Positions 47,990 to 59,604 of a stretch of 64,000 nucleotides of DNA are shown here, piece by piece. Every line of letters begins with the position of its first letter. Positions within the stretch are counted from its first letter, which is position 1. The DNA is taken from assembly GCA_035610365.1 (NCBI GenBank), contig CM069432.1, positions 230,662,532 through 230,726,531 on the forward strand, in the 5' to 3' direction. A program made the position numbers and the translations under genes. The notes under the pieces are model-generated. The model was given only the letters and a program-made list of their open reading frames with translations. It was not told the DNA's origin and made no database searches. Source of the stretch: Aquatica leii (lineage: Eukaryota; Arthropoda; Insecta; Coleoptera; Lampyridae).

Positions 47990-49181
47990 CCCAGTAAACA
48001 CGGATTGAAATAATTAGCCATCGTTTAAAAACTGATTTGTTAAAACCGAATATTTTTTGAATATCTAGAATTGTTTGAAGATCGATCAAATAAGATTGAA
48101 TTATTTTCAAAACAGTGGAATCGTTTTAGTAAAACGAATACTTCGTGATTAGTCAGCATTAGTCGTTGCTATCTTTTTGATTAGTGTCGTCAACGCTTGC
48201 GCTGCAAATTGATATTTTTTTCACTTGTTCGGTTGTAGTTTGATAAGTGATGCTGGGTGTACAATTACGAAATGGTACAATAAACGGTAAGTTTATTATA
48301 ATCTATGAATGTAGTCAATATTATCGTCATTACTGTTCTTTATGCATCATGTTTCAATTAATATAAAAAAGAATGCAAATTAACACACAAGGTTGCGTTA
48401 AGGTAGATTATTGCGTAAATCTGATGATACTTTAGGATTAATTAAGGTTCCAGTGTCATTAGTTACAGTTCAATTCTTCAAGATTTTTATACGGTTATGT
48501 ACAGCTAAAGGTATTCACAGTGTTCTTATAATTTTCTTTTCATTAGTAAAGTGATATTTATATTAAGTTTCTATTTCTTTTTGGGAAGAAAATATATAGA
48601 AATGAAATATTTTATTCTATGTTACAGATGCGGTTAAAAGTTGCTACCCAACAGTAACTGATGCAGTTTTTGAAACTTCCGTGAAAAGACCATATCAAAA
48701 AAAGTTGCAATATATGTAAAAAATAATTAATAAATAATGTGGTTATTTGGAATACCTAAACTTACTACAACTCAATGTGATATTGCATTTAAAAATATTT
48801 ATTGTACAATAAAATTTGGAACATGCTTTCGAAATATCAATTTAATTGTTTCATTTTAAAATCAAAACTATGTATGTATGTATGGTGTTGTTAAAAGAAT
48901 TGTTTTAGTTCATTATTGAAACAAGACAATCATATATTTAACAATCATTTACTATCAGTTCAAGAAGGAAGCTTTTAAAAGGTAAACCGAACGCAACATT
49001 TGTTTTGCAACAGACTTGAATTTAAAATATCGAAATTATACTGATTCAAATAAGTGAAACAGCGACGGACTTATAGCTATTTTATTGCACTTAGGTTTCT
49101 TTTATGTTTGAAACCTGAGTGAAACATAAATTTTTTGTTTTGAAACTGTTACTAAACATTATCAATTTTGTGTTTACTGGG
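47990..49181 (+). mobile_element. TIR element with CCCAGTAAACAC ends, copy 2
   Basis: Starts CCCAGTAAACAC and ends GTGTTTACTGGG, an exact 12-bp terminal inverted repeat. Flanks are AT on each side (47988-47989, 49182-49183), which may be a 2-bp duplication. It is shorter than copy 1 because about 200 bp near the left end are missing; conserved blocks include AAAACTGATTTGTTAAAACC, GTTGCGTTAAGGTAGATTA and GCAACATTTGTTTTGCAACA. It carries the same spliced micro-ORF. Confidence 0.8.
48250..48719 (+). CDS. Spliced micro-ORF (42 aa) in the TIR element, copy 2
   Basis: Exon 1 is 48250-48286, the intron 48287-48627 (GTAAGT...GTTACAG), and exon 2 48628-48719 with TAA at 48717. It totals 129 nt in frame. 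Start codon, both splice sites and the AVKSCYPTVTDAVFE block are identical to copy 1, whereas flanking non-coding DNA has several indels. Amino-acid changes are few (for example Ala-to-Thr, Leu-to-Val, Arg-to-Lys in exon 2). The stop comes earlier because about 50 bp differ after the TAT codon. AATAAA follows at 48808-48813. Function unknown. Confidence 0.5.
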
Positions 49182-52039
49182 ATGTATACAAACAAAGGTA
49201 TTACTAATACATTTTATTGTTAAAATACGTTTTAATCGTATTTGGTTAGTTTCAGAAAAAAAGTATGTGTTGAAATTGAAAACAAACACTAGTCGTAATA
49301 TTTTATTAGCGAATTTTTTTGTATTTTACCGATTTTTTATATTAGATTATACAAAAATAATTCTTAAATCTCTTATTTTAAAGCAAAAATTCAGTTCAAG
49401 ACAAAAGGAAAAGTGTTAACTGTAAAAAGGACTTTATTACACAAATGTCTAATACAAGCTTCAGAACATTTGTTTTGTATAGTATTTGCAAATACTTAGT
49501 AACTTTTAGTACCGATGTGATAGAAATTAGCAACACCTCAAAATTCTATTTGTTCTACAAAATAATGTTTAATTATGTCATATTTAAGCTGTTATAGAAT
49601 CATTATTATAATTATGTACTTATTTTCAAAAATATTTTAAATAAAAAACAACGTATACGTAAATATGGTAAAAACGTAAAGGTGTATTTAAAATAAAAGT
49701 TATTTTTGAAAATAAACGTGTTTGTAAAATACATACAAAATTACATTAAAATGCTATTTTTAACAATTTTGTTTTTTATCATATTAGTTTAAAATCACTG
49801 TAAAAAGGACTGTTTATTTTATATTTATCTGAATTTATTTATGCAATTTACTGTAAATAATTACTTAACACGATATCTATGCATATTTAAGAGCAAATAA
49901 AAAAGTACAAAACATGATTTTCTTGCAATATTTTCTATTTCAATAATTAAGAGCGATTGCATGTAATGATTACTAACATCACTACATCATTTTATAGCGT
50001 ACAAACACAGAAAAAAGCAAAATTTTAAATATTAAAGGTTAATTAAATTTATTAATCATGTGGTTTCTTAGCATGAGAAATGAAACCAGTTTTAATACCG
50101 ATGTAGGTTTCTTCTAATTGTAAATAGTGATAATAATTTAAGTGCACATAAATTATAAGTACCGATTATCAATTAATTAAGTAGAATTATAGTCTGGATT
50201 TTCATTGTAAATGCAGATGCGTATAATTTTTTAATACGAAACTGTAATGAATTAAAGGATTTGTTTATTAGCAACGTCTATTTTTTGTGTATCTGCAAAT
50301 GAAATAATGAATGCACAATGCCATCGTTAAATATAAGATTATGAAAGCATTCTGTAGTAAGTCGTTATTAATCCAACAGTTAAACAGCAGTAGTTAAGTG
50401 CTACCAGTTTGTTTAAAAATATTAATCTTTGAAATATAGATGCTCAAATTATGAGAACTGCAAGAGGACGTAGACAAGGAAAAAATTACACAACAGACAA
50501 AATCCATTATTAAATAAATTGTTTGGGTTCCAACTTGTTCTAAGTATTGACTTTGATAGAAGCATTTCTAGAAATTCTTGTCGACGTTTGTTTAAAATTC
50601 ACTTTACAAATACTGGTCATCGAATATCTTTGCGGTGACGGTACTGCTTATAGAGAATCCGCTAATTAACGAAGTCAATGTATTTCCCGTCGTTATTCAA
50701 TAAAAATATTTGATAAACTTGGATGTTTATGTCGATTTCAATTTATGTTTTTACAATAGTTAAAACAAGAGGCTTGGCAAAAAAAAAGAAATAAAAGTTG
50801 TAGAATAAGCTGACTCAACACTTCTTCAGCTTCACAAATTATACAGTATACAATTACACATAGGATGCATAGTAAATACTAATTTGCACACCTCTGAGTG
50901 GGTGGACGTTCTTACATTGTAAACATGCATTGTTCTCGTCTCTTTTCCTTTATGTTAACTTGATTTTGATGTGATTAAACTGACTAAGAACAAACTGATA
51001 GAAGAAAAATAAAATTATAGCTTTAGGAGATCAGATCATATTCCTTGTTTATTATTATTGTAAACGTTAAGTACAAAGGTTGTATAAACGTATTATGCAC
51101 CGTTTAAAATATGTTGAATGCCAAACAATTAGCTTTGTCTAACAACTACACGTTAATACATAAAAACAACAAATCATTGAACTAATAAAAAGTTTAATGA
51201 GTTGTACAGACATTTTCTTTTTAAATACCTCTTAAATCCTATAGCTTAGTTTATTGATCGTAAGTAATATTATACGTTTATTAGTAAATCTGTAAGGACC
51301 ATACGTGTCTTTAAGATGATAGCCGTTGTCTATAAAAGTGTAATAACACTTAAATAAATTATCTAACAGAAGTTTTTAAAATATAATAGTAAAAGATTTT
51401 AATGTTTGTTTATTATTTGGTGCCTTAAACATAATATTTAATATATTTAACTAAATTTAGTTTTTTTGCATACATAACTATTTATTCAAAAATAAAGCGT
51501 AAATGTTTCAAAATACTAAAAATAATATTGAACATTTTTAGTAGGATATATTTTTCATGAGAAATCAATTTCTTAATTAGTTTAGGAAAAAAAATAATTT
51601 AAAAAATGACACTTCGAATATAGTCTGAAACTATATTGAATTTAATACAAATTTACTTACTTATCACAACACTTAATTGGCGTTTTTTGCAATGTCAAAA
51701 GTGTGTTTTATAAGTTATATCTTAGTACAATAGATTTTTCACAAATTTAATTTTTCATCCGGAAGGGGCACAAAAAGTACTCAGGTTATTGTTTTATGGC
51801 TACGTTTTGTGTACTTTTCCAGGCCAAAGAAAACTTTGAGCAAATTCTAAAAGTCCAAGACATAAACCAAATTACATTTGCAATCATTCATAAAATAAAT
51901 TGATTTAAAAAGTCAGCGAATCAAAATAATTAAGAATAAATACTGAATACAGCTTTAACACAATAGACAAACAATACACGTACAAAAAAAAATTTAAAAA
52001 AATCGATCTTGAATTTTAACTGACAGGATTAAACCTAAA
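49182..52039. other. Long AT-rich stretch without genes
   Basis: About 2.9 kb. The 83-codon frame at 49168-49419 overlaps the element end and shows no motif. No RNA genes or repeats supported. Confidence 0.45.
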
Positions 52040-52044
52040 AATTA

Positions 52045-53330
52045 ATTATTTCAAATTGCTTTTCATTAAGTTTTTAAAATCTATAAAATTTGAAACCAAG
52101 GACCTTCTTGTGAGTTTTGATGTCACTTCATTTGTACTTTCCTATAAGGAAAGTATAGCAAACGCAATTTTTTTTCAAAAAATTTTGAGTGTCTGTGTTT
52201 GTGCCTGTCTGTGTGTAACGATGTACCCACGATAAGTTTCGAACCAAATTATAAAGATAATTCTTCCTAACAATTTATTCAAATAATTTTTTTTTCTAAC
52301 ATTAACAGTTTATTAGATCTTTAAGTTATAATTTAAAGTGATTTCCATTATATAATCTAGGTTCGAAACCTGCCTGTGACGATTTTTTTAGAAAAAATAA
52401 TTAGCCGGTTGCACAAGTCTGGTTAATTGGCGATTTACTAATCGTTTTTAATACAAATATATCACTTCAAAGTGGTTTTATGACAACATAACCTTATAAA
52501 AATACATTTTTTCATCATTCCTTATAGGATAGTCGTGTGGTAGCCACGCCAGTTTTTTTTATCAAAGTTTCGATTAAAGATTTGCTTAATAGCACCTAGC
52601 AAATTTTGTCTGCATGACAAAGATTTGATAAGTGTTTATCATCCACTTACTTTCAATTTGATAAAAAGTTTTACAAATTAGTCTCGGGCGCCGATATGGG
52701 TTCTCCTTTATCTTCTGTTGTAATTAATATTTTTATGGAATCCTTTGAAACAGTTGCTTCGAAATCATTGATATTAAAGTTTAAAGTCTGGTTTAGGTAT
52801 GTTGATGACACCTTTATTGTTTGGTCTCATGGTTGTCTTGAATTGTTTAGGATTTTTGATCATCTAGATAACCAACAACCCGATATCAAATTCACCTTAG
52901 AAATCAAAATCAATGGTGCTCTCCTATTTCTTGATGTTTTTGTGACACGTAAACACAACGGACTTTTAGACCATTCTGTTTATCGCAAACCCACACATAC
53001 GACTTGCGTTAATTGCGCGTATTCTATCTGCCAACCCGAGATTCTAGATTTGGAGCTCCGTCATTTACTGGAACTTTAATTAGTAAAAAATGGTTATATC
53101 AAGCAGGATATTCAAGCAATTATAAATCGTTCTCTACCTTCCCGTACTCGAGTACTTAATTAAGTTCAAGAAAGCATAAAAATCGTCAAACTCCGCAATC
53201 GTCACGGTATTGAACTATCCCCTCTTTGGTTCGCGATTGTTACTACAATCAAAGTAAAGGTCATCTCACAGCGACACTACTTCTATAAATACGAAAACAA
53301 CTTTTTCTTAAGTTACTTCTATAGTTTGGT
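52045..53330 (+). pseudogene. Penelope-like element reverse transcriptase, interrupted
   Basis: The frame begins near 52060 with FETKDLLVSFDVTSF, the RT motif with the first catalytic Asp. It is broken by about 425 bp and resumes at about 52556 with KVSIKDLL, CLSSTYFQFDKKFYKLVSGA, then the 127-codon open frame 52696-53079: MGSPLSSVVINIFMESFE, FRYVDDTFIVW (the YVDD box with both catalytic Asp), DIKFTLEIKINGALLFLDVF and YRKPTHT. After a frameshift, KNGYIKQDIQAIINRSLP follows at about 53087-53145. These blocks are in the order and spacing of Penelope RT. The GIY-YIG endonuclease expected at the C-terminus is not recognised. Role in life: copies element RNA at a nicked end. Confidence 0.85.
52131..52555. 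mobile_element. Short insertion inside the Penelope RT
   Basis: This non-coding stretch splits two RT motifs that should be adjacent. It starts with the palindrome CTTTCCTATAAGGAAAG and ends near CATTCCTTATAGGATAG, so related sequences sit at both ends. It contains a CTGTGTTTGTGCCTGTCTGT run. No transposase and no clear target duplication. Probably a non-autonomous element. Confidence 0.5.
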
Positions 53331-53399
53331 CAAGTTTGTGCACGTTTTGTGTTAAATTCTGCTAACATTGTTTTTAATTATTCCAAAACCTAAATTAAT

Positions 53400-54345
53400 T
53401 TAAAAATTTAAAACTGGCCCCCTGTTTTTTACTTTTTTTATTTTTTTTGCTTATTTAATTGTGGGTGGTTGTTTTGTGTTCAATTATGTCATTATTATTT
53501 TTAATTGTGCTAATTTGCAAATTATTATTAAATTTAAAACAAGTCCGGGGACAAACTTAACCATCAACCTTTAGATTTCTATTCAATTGTTTTACAATAT
53601 TTTTTTCTCGTATATTAGTTCTCGTTTTGTGCTAAATTGTGCTAATACTATTTTTAATTGTGCTTGATTTTAAATTAATAAAAGAATCAAATCAAAATTG
53701 GAGGCTAACTTAACCGCTAGCCCCCGTTTTTTTTTTTATTTTTTTTTACAATTTTTGTTTGTTTTTTAATTGTGTTTGTTTTGTGCTCAATTGTACCGTC
53801 ATTATTTTTAATTGTACTCGATGTTACATTGTTAATAAAAACAAAACAAATCCGGGGGCTAACTTAACCATTAGCCCCCAGTTTTCTATTAAATTTTTTT
53901 TCAATATTTTTTGCTCGTCTAATTGTGCTCGTTTTGTGCTAAACTTATTTTTAAACCGATAAAATAATTTAAACACAATTTGTTAATTTATATGTCTGTC
54001 AACCCACTGGTTTTTTAAATTATTTACACTACTTGTTGCTTATCTAATTGTGCTCGTTTTGAACTAAATTGTGTTAATATTATTTTTAATTGCACTTAAC
54101 TCTAAACTAATAACAAAATTAAAATAAAGTTCGGGGATTACTTGACTGGTAATCCCCCATTTTTTACATTTAATTACAATGTTTTTTTGTTTTATCAATT
54201 CATTGTTTTTTGTTAATTTTTTTTACAATATTTCTTACTAATCTAATTGAGTTTGTTTAGCGATCGGTGTATTGTGCTAATACTGAATACATTTGTGCTC
54301 ATTTCTAAAGTTTATAAAAAAAATAAACACATTTTTTACATTATT
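53400..54345 (+). repeat. Tandem array, about 150-bp units with a central hairpin
   Basis: Five to six diverged units, with hairpins near 53412, 53545, 53700, 53855, 53990 and 54130. Each unit pairs a small G/C hairpin of the type GGGGGCTAA...TTAGCCCCC (best at 53852-53879) with an AT-rich part carrying AATTGTGCTCGTTTTGTGCT. The array follows the Penelope RT closely and may be its 3' region or a separate satellite. Confidence 0.75.
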
Positions 54346-56289
54346 TATAGTTCAATTAGTTATTTTTATTTTAACCTAAATTATGCCTATTCAATTGTTT
54401 ATTCCTAAATTATATAAAAAAACAAATTAGAAGGCTTTCAACGTACAGCTATTTTATATTCTACACCATGTAGGAAGGAAACTGGTGGTCAAATCAGCCC
54501 ACACGTAGGTTTGAATTTTATTACCAAATTAACTTATATATGTTTCTAAAGTTTTATTTATTTGTTTAATTATTACTTGTAGCGTCTTTATTTCTTGATT
54601 AATTAGAAAAAGATGGTTGACGAAGGAGAAAACGAAGAAAAGAAATAATATATATGTCTGATTATAACTTTATATATAAGGGCGTGGTAAGGCTCTAGGC
54701 GCCAGATCTCTCCTAGTTGTGAGTCCACCCGATCACGATGGAAAGGTTATTCCAACACAAACCGCTCAAAAGAAACCAACAAGCTTGCTTCGTATGTATA
54801 TTTTTCAAAATTACATATGCGATAAATTTAGCGTGTATACCTTTAAAATGTTTTAAGAGTGAATTCGACAAACAAATAATAGGTTCGGCAAGTACAAGCA
54901 TACTATGAAAGTAATAAGGGAGGTTCGGAAGGCCTTTGCTAAATGTCGATAAGACCGTCAATAACAGCGCGATTCTACTAGATAGGTGTATTAGTACCTA
55001 TGTGTTATCTATGGGTTCTGTGAGTTACACTAGCTAGTATAATCGATATTTTATGTTACGCACCCTGTAGTTTCTAAACTACATGTATGTGAACACCTAA
55101 CCTCAAATAAGTAATAAATAAGTGTAATAACGGTGTAAATTTCTGAAGCACTCTTTCATAAGTAAGTGTGGCATGATACAAATTGATGACTGAATAACTC
55201 ACATAATGACTTCCTAGAAACTTATTAACTAAATTAAGTATAGTTTTGGTATAATCAAAGTGATTGGTGAGGGTTTACCAAACCGAGGGAATGGGATCCG
55301 CCTGAGAAGTGCCACGATGTCGACGTGAGAAGCTCTACCGTGGCTCTATTCCGCCAAGATCACTGTTGGCACCATAGGTCTAACCAGCGGATAGGTGTCG
55401 CATGGGGTGTACTATGCAGTACTCGTCGGTGATAATTAACCTGAGAGGTTCATGAAGAAGGTCACCTTTGGAGAGCATCTGGTGAGGAATTCCCACTGCT
55501 CGATAAGGTCAACACGATAAAGCTAGGAGAGTAGATTGACGAGTAAACTTATGAATTAGAAATGTAAAAACACTCACCTAGATGTTATAGCTTGGCAATG
55601 TCAATAACGAATATGTACATTGAAAGTATTAATACAAGGTTACTGATCGTAAATCCCGATAAAAGGAAAACGTTGACGGTAATTAAATGATTTATAAAAA
55701 TATCTATAACCCCCAACGATATTTACAGGATGCACGAATGGACGGTCCTAGTATATATAGGAATTAGGAAATTCATCTAGCCATTAACGTTCACGCCACG
55801 ACCAAAAATATGCCGGAAAAAGAAGATCTTTTATTTTCCCAAAGCATAATATTATTCAAAAACGTATAGATAAGAAATTTGATTTCCAAGCGGAGAAATT
55901 AAAAAAATTTGCGAAGGCAACCCACCATACGCGTAAATATTGCTACATACTATAAAATGGTTACAAAAATAACCAACAATAGCTAAACCAGAATAACAAA
56001 TTTCTAGAAGTTACCATTAAAACGTTAATTGAGTGATTACACTGCATGAATTTAATTTAAAGATATTTGTAAATAAAATTCTATTTACCAATTTAAAAAA
56101 AGTTTATTTTAATTTAACATTAGCATATTTTTTTTTACAAAACGAGTATAAAATATGGTAAATAAATAAAAATGAAAACGAGGGTTAATAATTAAGTTAG
56201 TCAAATTTTTAAATTTTTTTTAGCAATTTAAGAATAAGTTATGGAAAAAATAATAGTGGCGCAGAAAACAAACACAATTAACTAACAAA
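54346..56289. other. Spacer between inverted arrays; partly GC-richer
   Basis: About 1.9 kb. 54680-55560 is markedly richer in G and C than anything nearby and carries GGCGCCAGATC at 54699-54709 plus an island at about 55270-55520. No coding frame over 85 codons and no motif I recognise. It could be an LTR or leader region of a retroelement. Confidence 0.4.
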
Positions 56290-56800
56290 AAAAAATGTAA
56301 CAAAATTTAAAATATTCGCGAGCAGATTGGATCCCGTTAGCACAAAACGAGCACAATTAAATAAGCAACAAATAGTGTAAATAATTTAAAAAGCAGTGGG
56401 TTGGTAGAACTATAAGCCTCCAAATTATGTTTAAATTTTTTACCCACATTTAGCACAAAACAAGCACCATTAGACAAGCAAAAAATATTATAAAAAAATT
56501 CAACAGAAAACGGGAGGCCTGTTGGTTAAGTTAACCCCTGGGTTTATTTTAGTTTTATTAACAATTTAAAATTGAGCACAATTAAGCACAAAGCAAACAC
56601 AATTAAAAAATCAAAAAAAAGTATAACAAACGGGGAGCTAGCGGTAGTTAACCTCCAGATTTGTTTTAATTTTTTTATTAACTTAGAGTTAAACACAATT
56701 AAAATTGTTGTAAGCACAATTTACTACAAAAATTCATTACACTGGTATATTATTTAAAAAATGAAAGTGGGGGGGCTAACTTGACCGAGCTTACTTCTAT
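56290..56800 (-). repeat. Same tandem family, opposite orientation
   Basis: Three to four diverged units with hairpin centres near 56325, 56395, 56525, 56645 and 56770, for example GGGAGGCCTGTTGGTTAAG and the flanking AGCACAAAACGAGCACAATT, which is the reverse complement of the first array's AATTGTGCTCGTTTTGTGCT. Copies are truncated compared with the first array. Confidence 0.7.
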
Positions 56801-57335
56801 AGAGTTTAGAATCTGACTTTATTCAAAAGTTGATTACTTAACTCTGTAGTGATTCTTTGTTAGATTATTTTTACTTCTTTAAGTTTTTGATTTAATTCGC
56901 GTTGGCTACTTCGGTTACATCATCAATACCGTCCAAACCCGGAAAACGTTCTTATCTTAGTATAGATTCCGATCGTGGCAGTTTTCGCGATTACTTGTAA
57001 CTAATCTCGTTCTGGCCCCCATTTTCTTTGAGTTTTAAAATCGACACAGTTAAAACTGGTTGACTGTTTCGCAATTACTAACCTTGTCCGTCTCCAACTG
57101 CAATAGACCCGTCGCATTATCTCTATTTAGCTTGATTTTGTTGTAACCGTAGCGGTTGACCAAGTGCATATTACATTGTACAACATTAAAAATAGAATTT
57201 TCTTTAAACACAAAAAAATTTCAATAGGTCAAAGTGTAAGTGTTGCCAAGTCAATAAAAAACTAAAGTTTCCCAATGTTGTTTGAAAATTAAAACTATAC
57301 GGAAGATATTAAAATTGAACCGAAATAGAGAAAAT
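56801..57335. other. Unassigned; contains a short dispersed repeat
   Basis: The 64 bp at 56899-56962 (GCGTTGGC...TCTTATCTTAGTA) recur in the same orientation at 61713-61776 with roughly 80-85 percent identity. Nothing else recognised. Confidence 0.5.
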
Positions 57336-57475
57336 AATATAAAACACGTTATAGAATACGTTTGAATCACTCTACCGTTTCATAAACTCGCCGCTGCGCG
57401 GCTCATGTATGCAACCCGATCTCGTGATTGAAGCGCGTTCATTCTGTTACTTGTGTTTTAATATTTGTATCAAGT
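57336..57475. repeat. Second fold-back MITE-like repeat with GC-rich centre
   Basis: Imperfect inverted repeat around a core AACTCGCCGCTGCGCGGCTC; arms contain TAAAACAC...TTATAGAATACG and its complement. Same architecture and core as 7755-7888. Confidence 0.55.
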
Positions 57476-57699
57476 ATGCAAAATGATGTTTTAGCGAATG
57501 AGTCTAGATGTTTGTCGGACGAGGTGTTAGCTAAAGCTAACAACAGAACAGTTGTGAACATTATAGTTAGCTTTGAGATAGTTGTTAGGGCAACAACAGA
57601 TGCATAAGGTTGTCATAGTTTCGCGTACTTGTTCCCTAAAGATGTATTTTGCGGAACATTTAGAATCCGCAAAATATTCACTTTAGAGAGTGAATGAAA

Positions 57700-58385
57700 A
57701 AATATCTATTCTAATTTTTTAGCATCTAACTTATTTTGATACCTTAAGCAAAATTAAAAAAAACGATTTGGTTTCTTTTTGCGTTACAAATTCATTTATG
57801 TAAACAAAATTAAACTAATTAAGTTAAGGTGATAACGTATATTACCTACTGAATACCGTAAACTAACAACATGTCAACATGGATCAATAATGTTAAACAA
57901 AAGCTTTATAGAGTATATACCTTTAAAGCTAAATCAAAAACAATTTAAATTTTATTTTGAATTTGTAATTTATTCTTAATTTGTAGTTTAGAAAAAACTT
58001 AAACTAAAGTATACAATTTTACAGTTTCAAACTTTTAAATTATTATCACAAGAATTAATGGTTACGCAAAATTGTCTAAATAAAACTAATTAATTAAGAC
58101 GTTTATAATGTATGATTCTAATTCATGTCACCATTGTAACGTTTTTATAAATCTACTTAGTATAACCGTTTAAATACTTTTTTTCAAATAAGAACACAAA
58201 CGGTGTAATAAAATATGCATTTGTATATGTTGACCAAAAACAAAAAATAGTTGTTATAAACTTAATAATTTCTATGTCGTAGAAAAATTCATTTAGTATC
58301 TAATTTTCTAATCAATTTGTATTTTTGCAACAAATTGTTTAGTTATGGCTGTTTAACTAAATAAGATCTTTTACCTTCCTATATA
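57700..58385 (+). repeat. Left copy of a long inverted-repeat pair
   Basis: Reverse complement of 63405-63925 with roughly 80-85 percent identity by eye. Shared blocks include AACACAAACGGTGTAATAAA, TGTTTAACTAAATAAGAT, AATTTGTAGTTTA and GATACCTTA. This copy has an extra 170 bp or so at about 57770-57930. Confidence 0.75.
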
Positions 58386-58781
58386 TCAACATTCAATTTT
58401 ATTACACTTCTACTTTAGGAAAGATATGAGAATTTGAAAAACTTGAATTGCTTTTGAGATTTTGTTATTGGAACGTTAAAATCAGATATGTGTCTTCAAC
58501 TTTATTCATTTTTAATGTTTTTATAAATTTTTCAGAATCTTTCAAAATTTCGTCATGTTTTTAAAACAATTTACAAAAAATTGGTTATGTCTATTTTACA
58601 AAAATTACATATATGTATAGAACACCAGCAGATATTCAAAGATTACAAAATTAAATTTCAACAACTTAATTTATTACAAAAGGAACAAACAATTACTTAA
58701 TTTTTTTTCTGTGTCTGTAACAAATACGCAGTTTTTTAAAGGTTTTCATTTAATATATTGAATCCATGTACTAGTGCGGTT
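58386..58781. other. No recognisable gene
   Basis: AT-rich. AATAAA on the minus strand at 58668-58673 could serve the adjacent open frame. Confidence 0.4.
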
Positions 58782-59027
58782 TCATTCGAACAGATCTTCG
58801 TCTTTCTGTACTGGAGAATCGTCTATTTCTTCGACATTGATAACATCTAGTTTAGAAATTAATGTTTTTAAAATCCTTTTTTTAATTTCACACGGGGCTT
58901 CAATTGATTTTTCACTAGTACCCGAATACTCGCTATTCGACAGAACAAATAAGGATTCTATAATTTTCACGGCACTTGTAAACATACCTCTTTTAATTAA
59001 AATTACCGTTAAACGAATATAAAAATC
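58782..59027 (-). CDS. Possible terminal exon of an unrecognised gene
   Basis: An 82-codon open stretch with normal residue variety starts right after a pyrimidine-rich acceptor (CTTTTTAAG at 59028-59036) and ends in a stop at 58782. It begins DFYIRLTVILIKRGMFTSAV and turns acidic near the end (EEIDDSPVQKDEDLFE). A candidate polyadenylation signal lies about 110 bp downstream. I do not recognise the family and found no convincing upstream exon in the window. It lies between the two long inverted repeats. It may be a host or element exon, or a chance frame. Confidence 0.3.
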   Translation of the reverse strand, partial: DFYIRLTVILIKRGMFTSAVKIIESLFVLSNSEYSGTSEKSIEAPCEIKKRILKTLISKLDVINVEEIDDSPVQKDEDLFE

Positions 59028-59604
59028 CTTAAAAAGTTTGTTTTATGTTGAAAACATTTCCATCTCGTAGTTAGTTTTGTGACATGAGCATAGTCAATTC
59101 TTAGTGAAAAAGATGGCATCAAGTTGGTGTTGTTGAATAAATTGCCCAGGCATTGAGAAATATAAGCCTCTTATAGACCCCGTCCCCCTTTCCAAGAAAA
59201 AAAAATCTAACTCCCTCTTTTACATTATAGTTAATTATACCAATTTTATGTCTGTCTATTATTATCACAAATTAAAAATGAATTTTCTCCTTCTAATCGT
59301 GCTCCTCGTGGTCGTGGCAAAGGGTCGTGTGATTATTAATTAATTAAAAATACAAAACAAAAACATATTATAATAAAGACATTTAATTCAGACAAAGATC
59401 ATACAAAGTGTTAGAACCAAATTATAACTTAACCAACAAATTCAAGATAATACACAAAGCTGAAGCAATCCGCACTGGGGTACTGCACAAAGGCAAAGAC
59501 AAGACAATTAATCAAAATTAGTAAAACAAATTATAATAAAAAACAAAATTCAATAAGAAACATAAATATCAATGCAATAGTTGAGTTTGGTAAAGTGTTA
59601 ACAA
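59028..59604. other. No recognisable gene
   Basis: About 575 bp. It includes a CT-rich run near 59185-59215 and should contain the 3' end of the adjoining hAT. Confidence 0.4.

Noticed and set aside
52360-52370. GGTTCGAAACC, resembling an RNA polymerase III B box of a tRNA or SINE
   Set aside because: No A box at the right distance upstream, no cloverleaf and no poly-A or repeat end; an 11-bp match alone is not enough.
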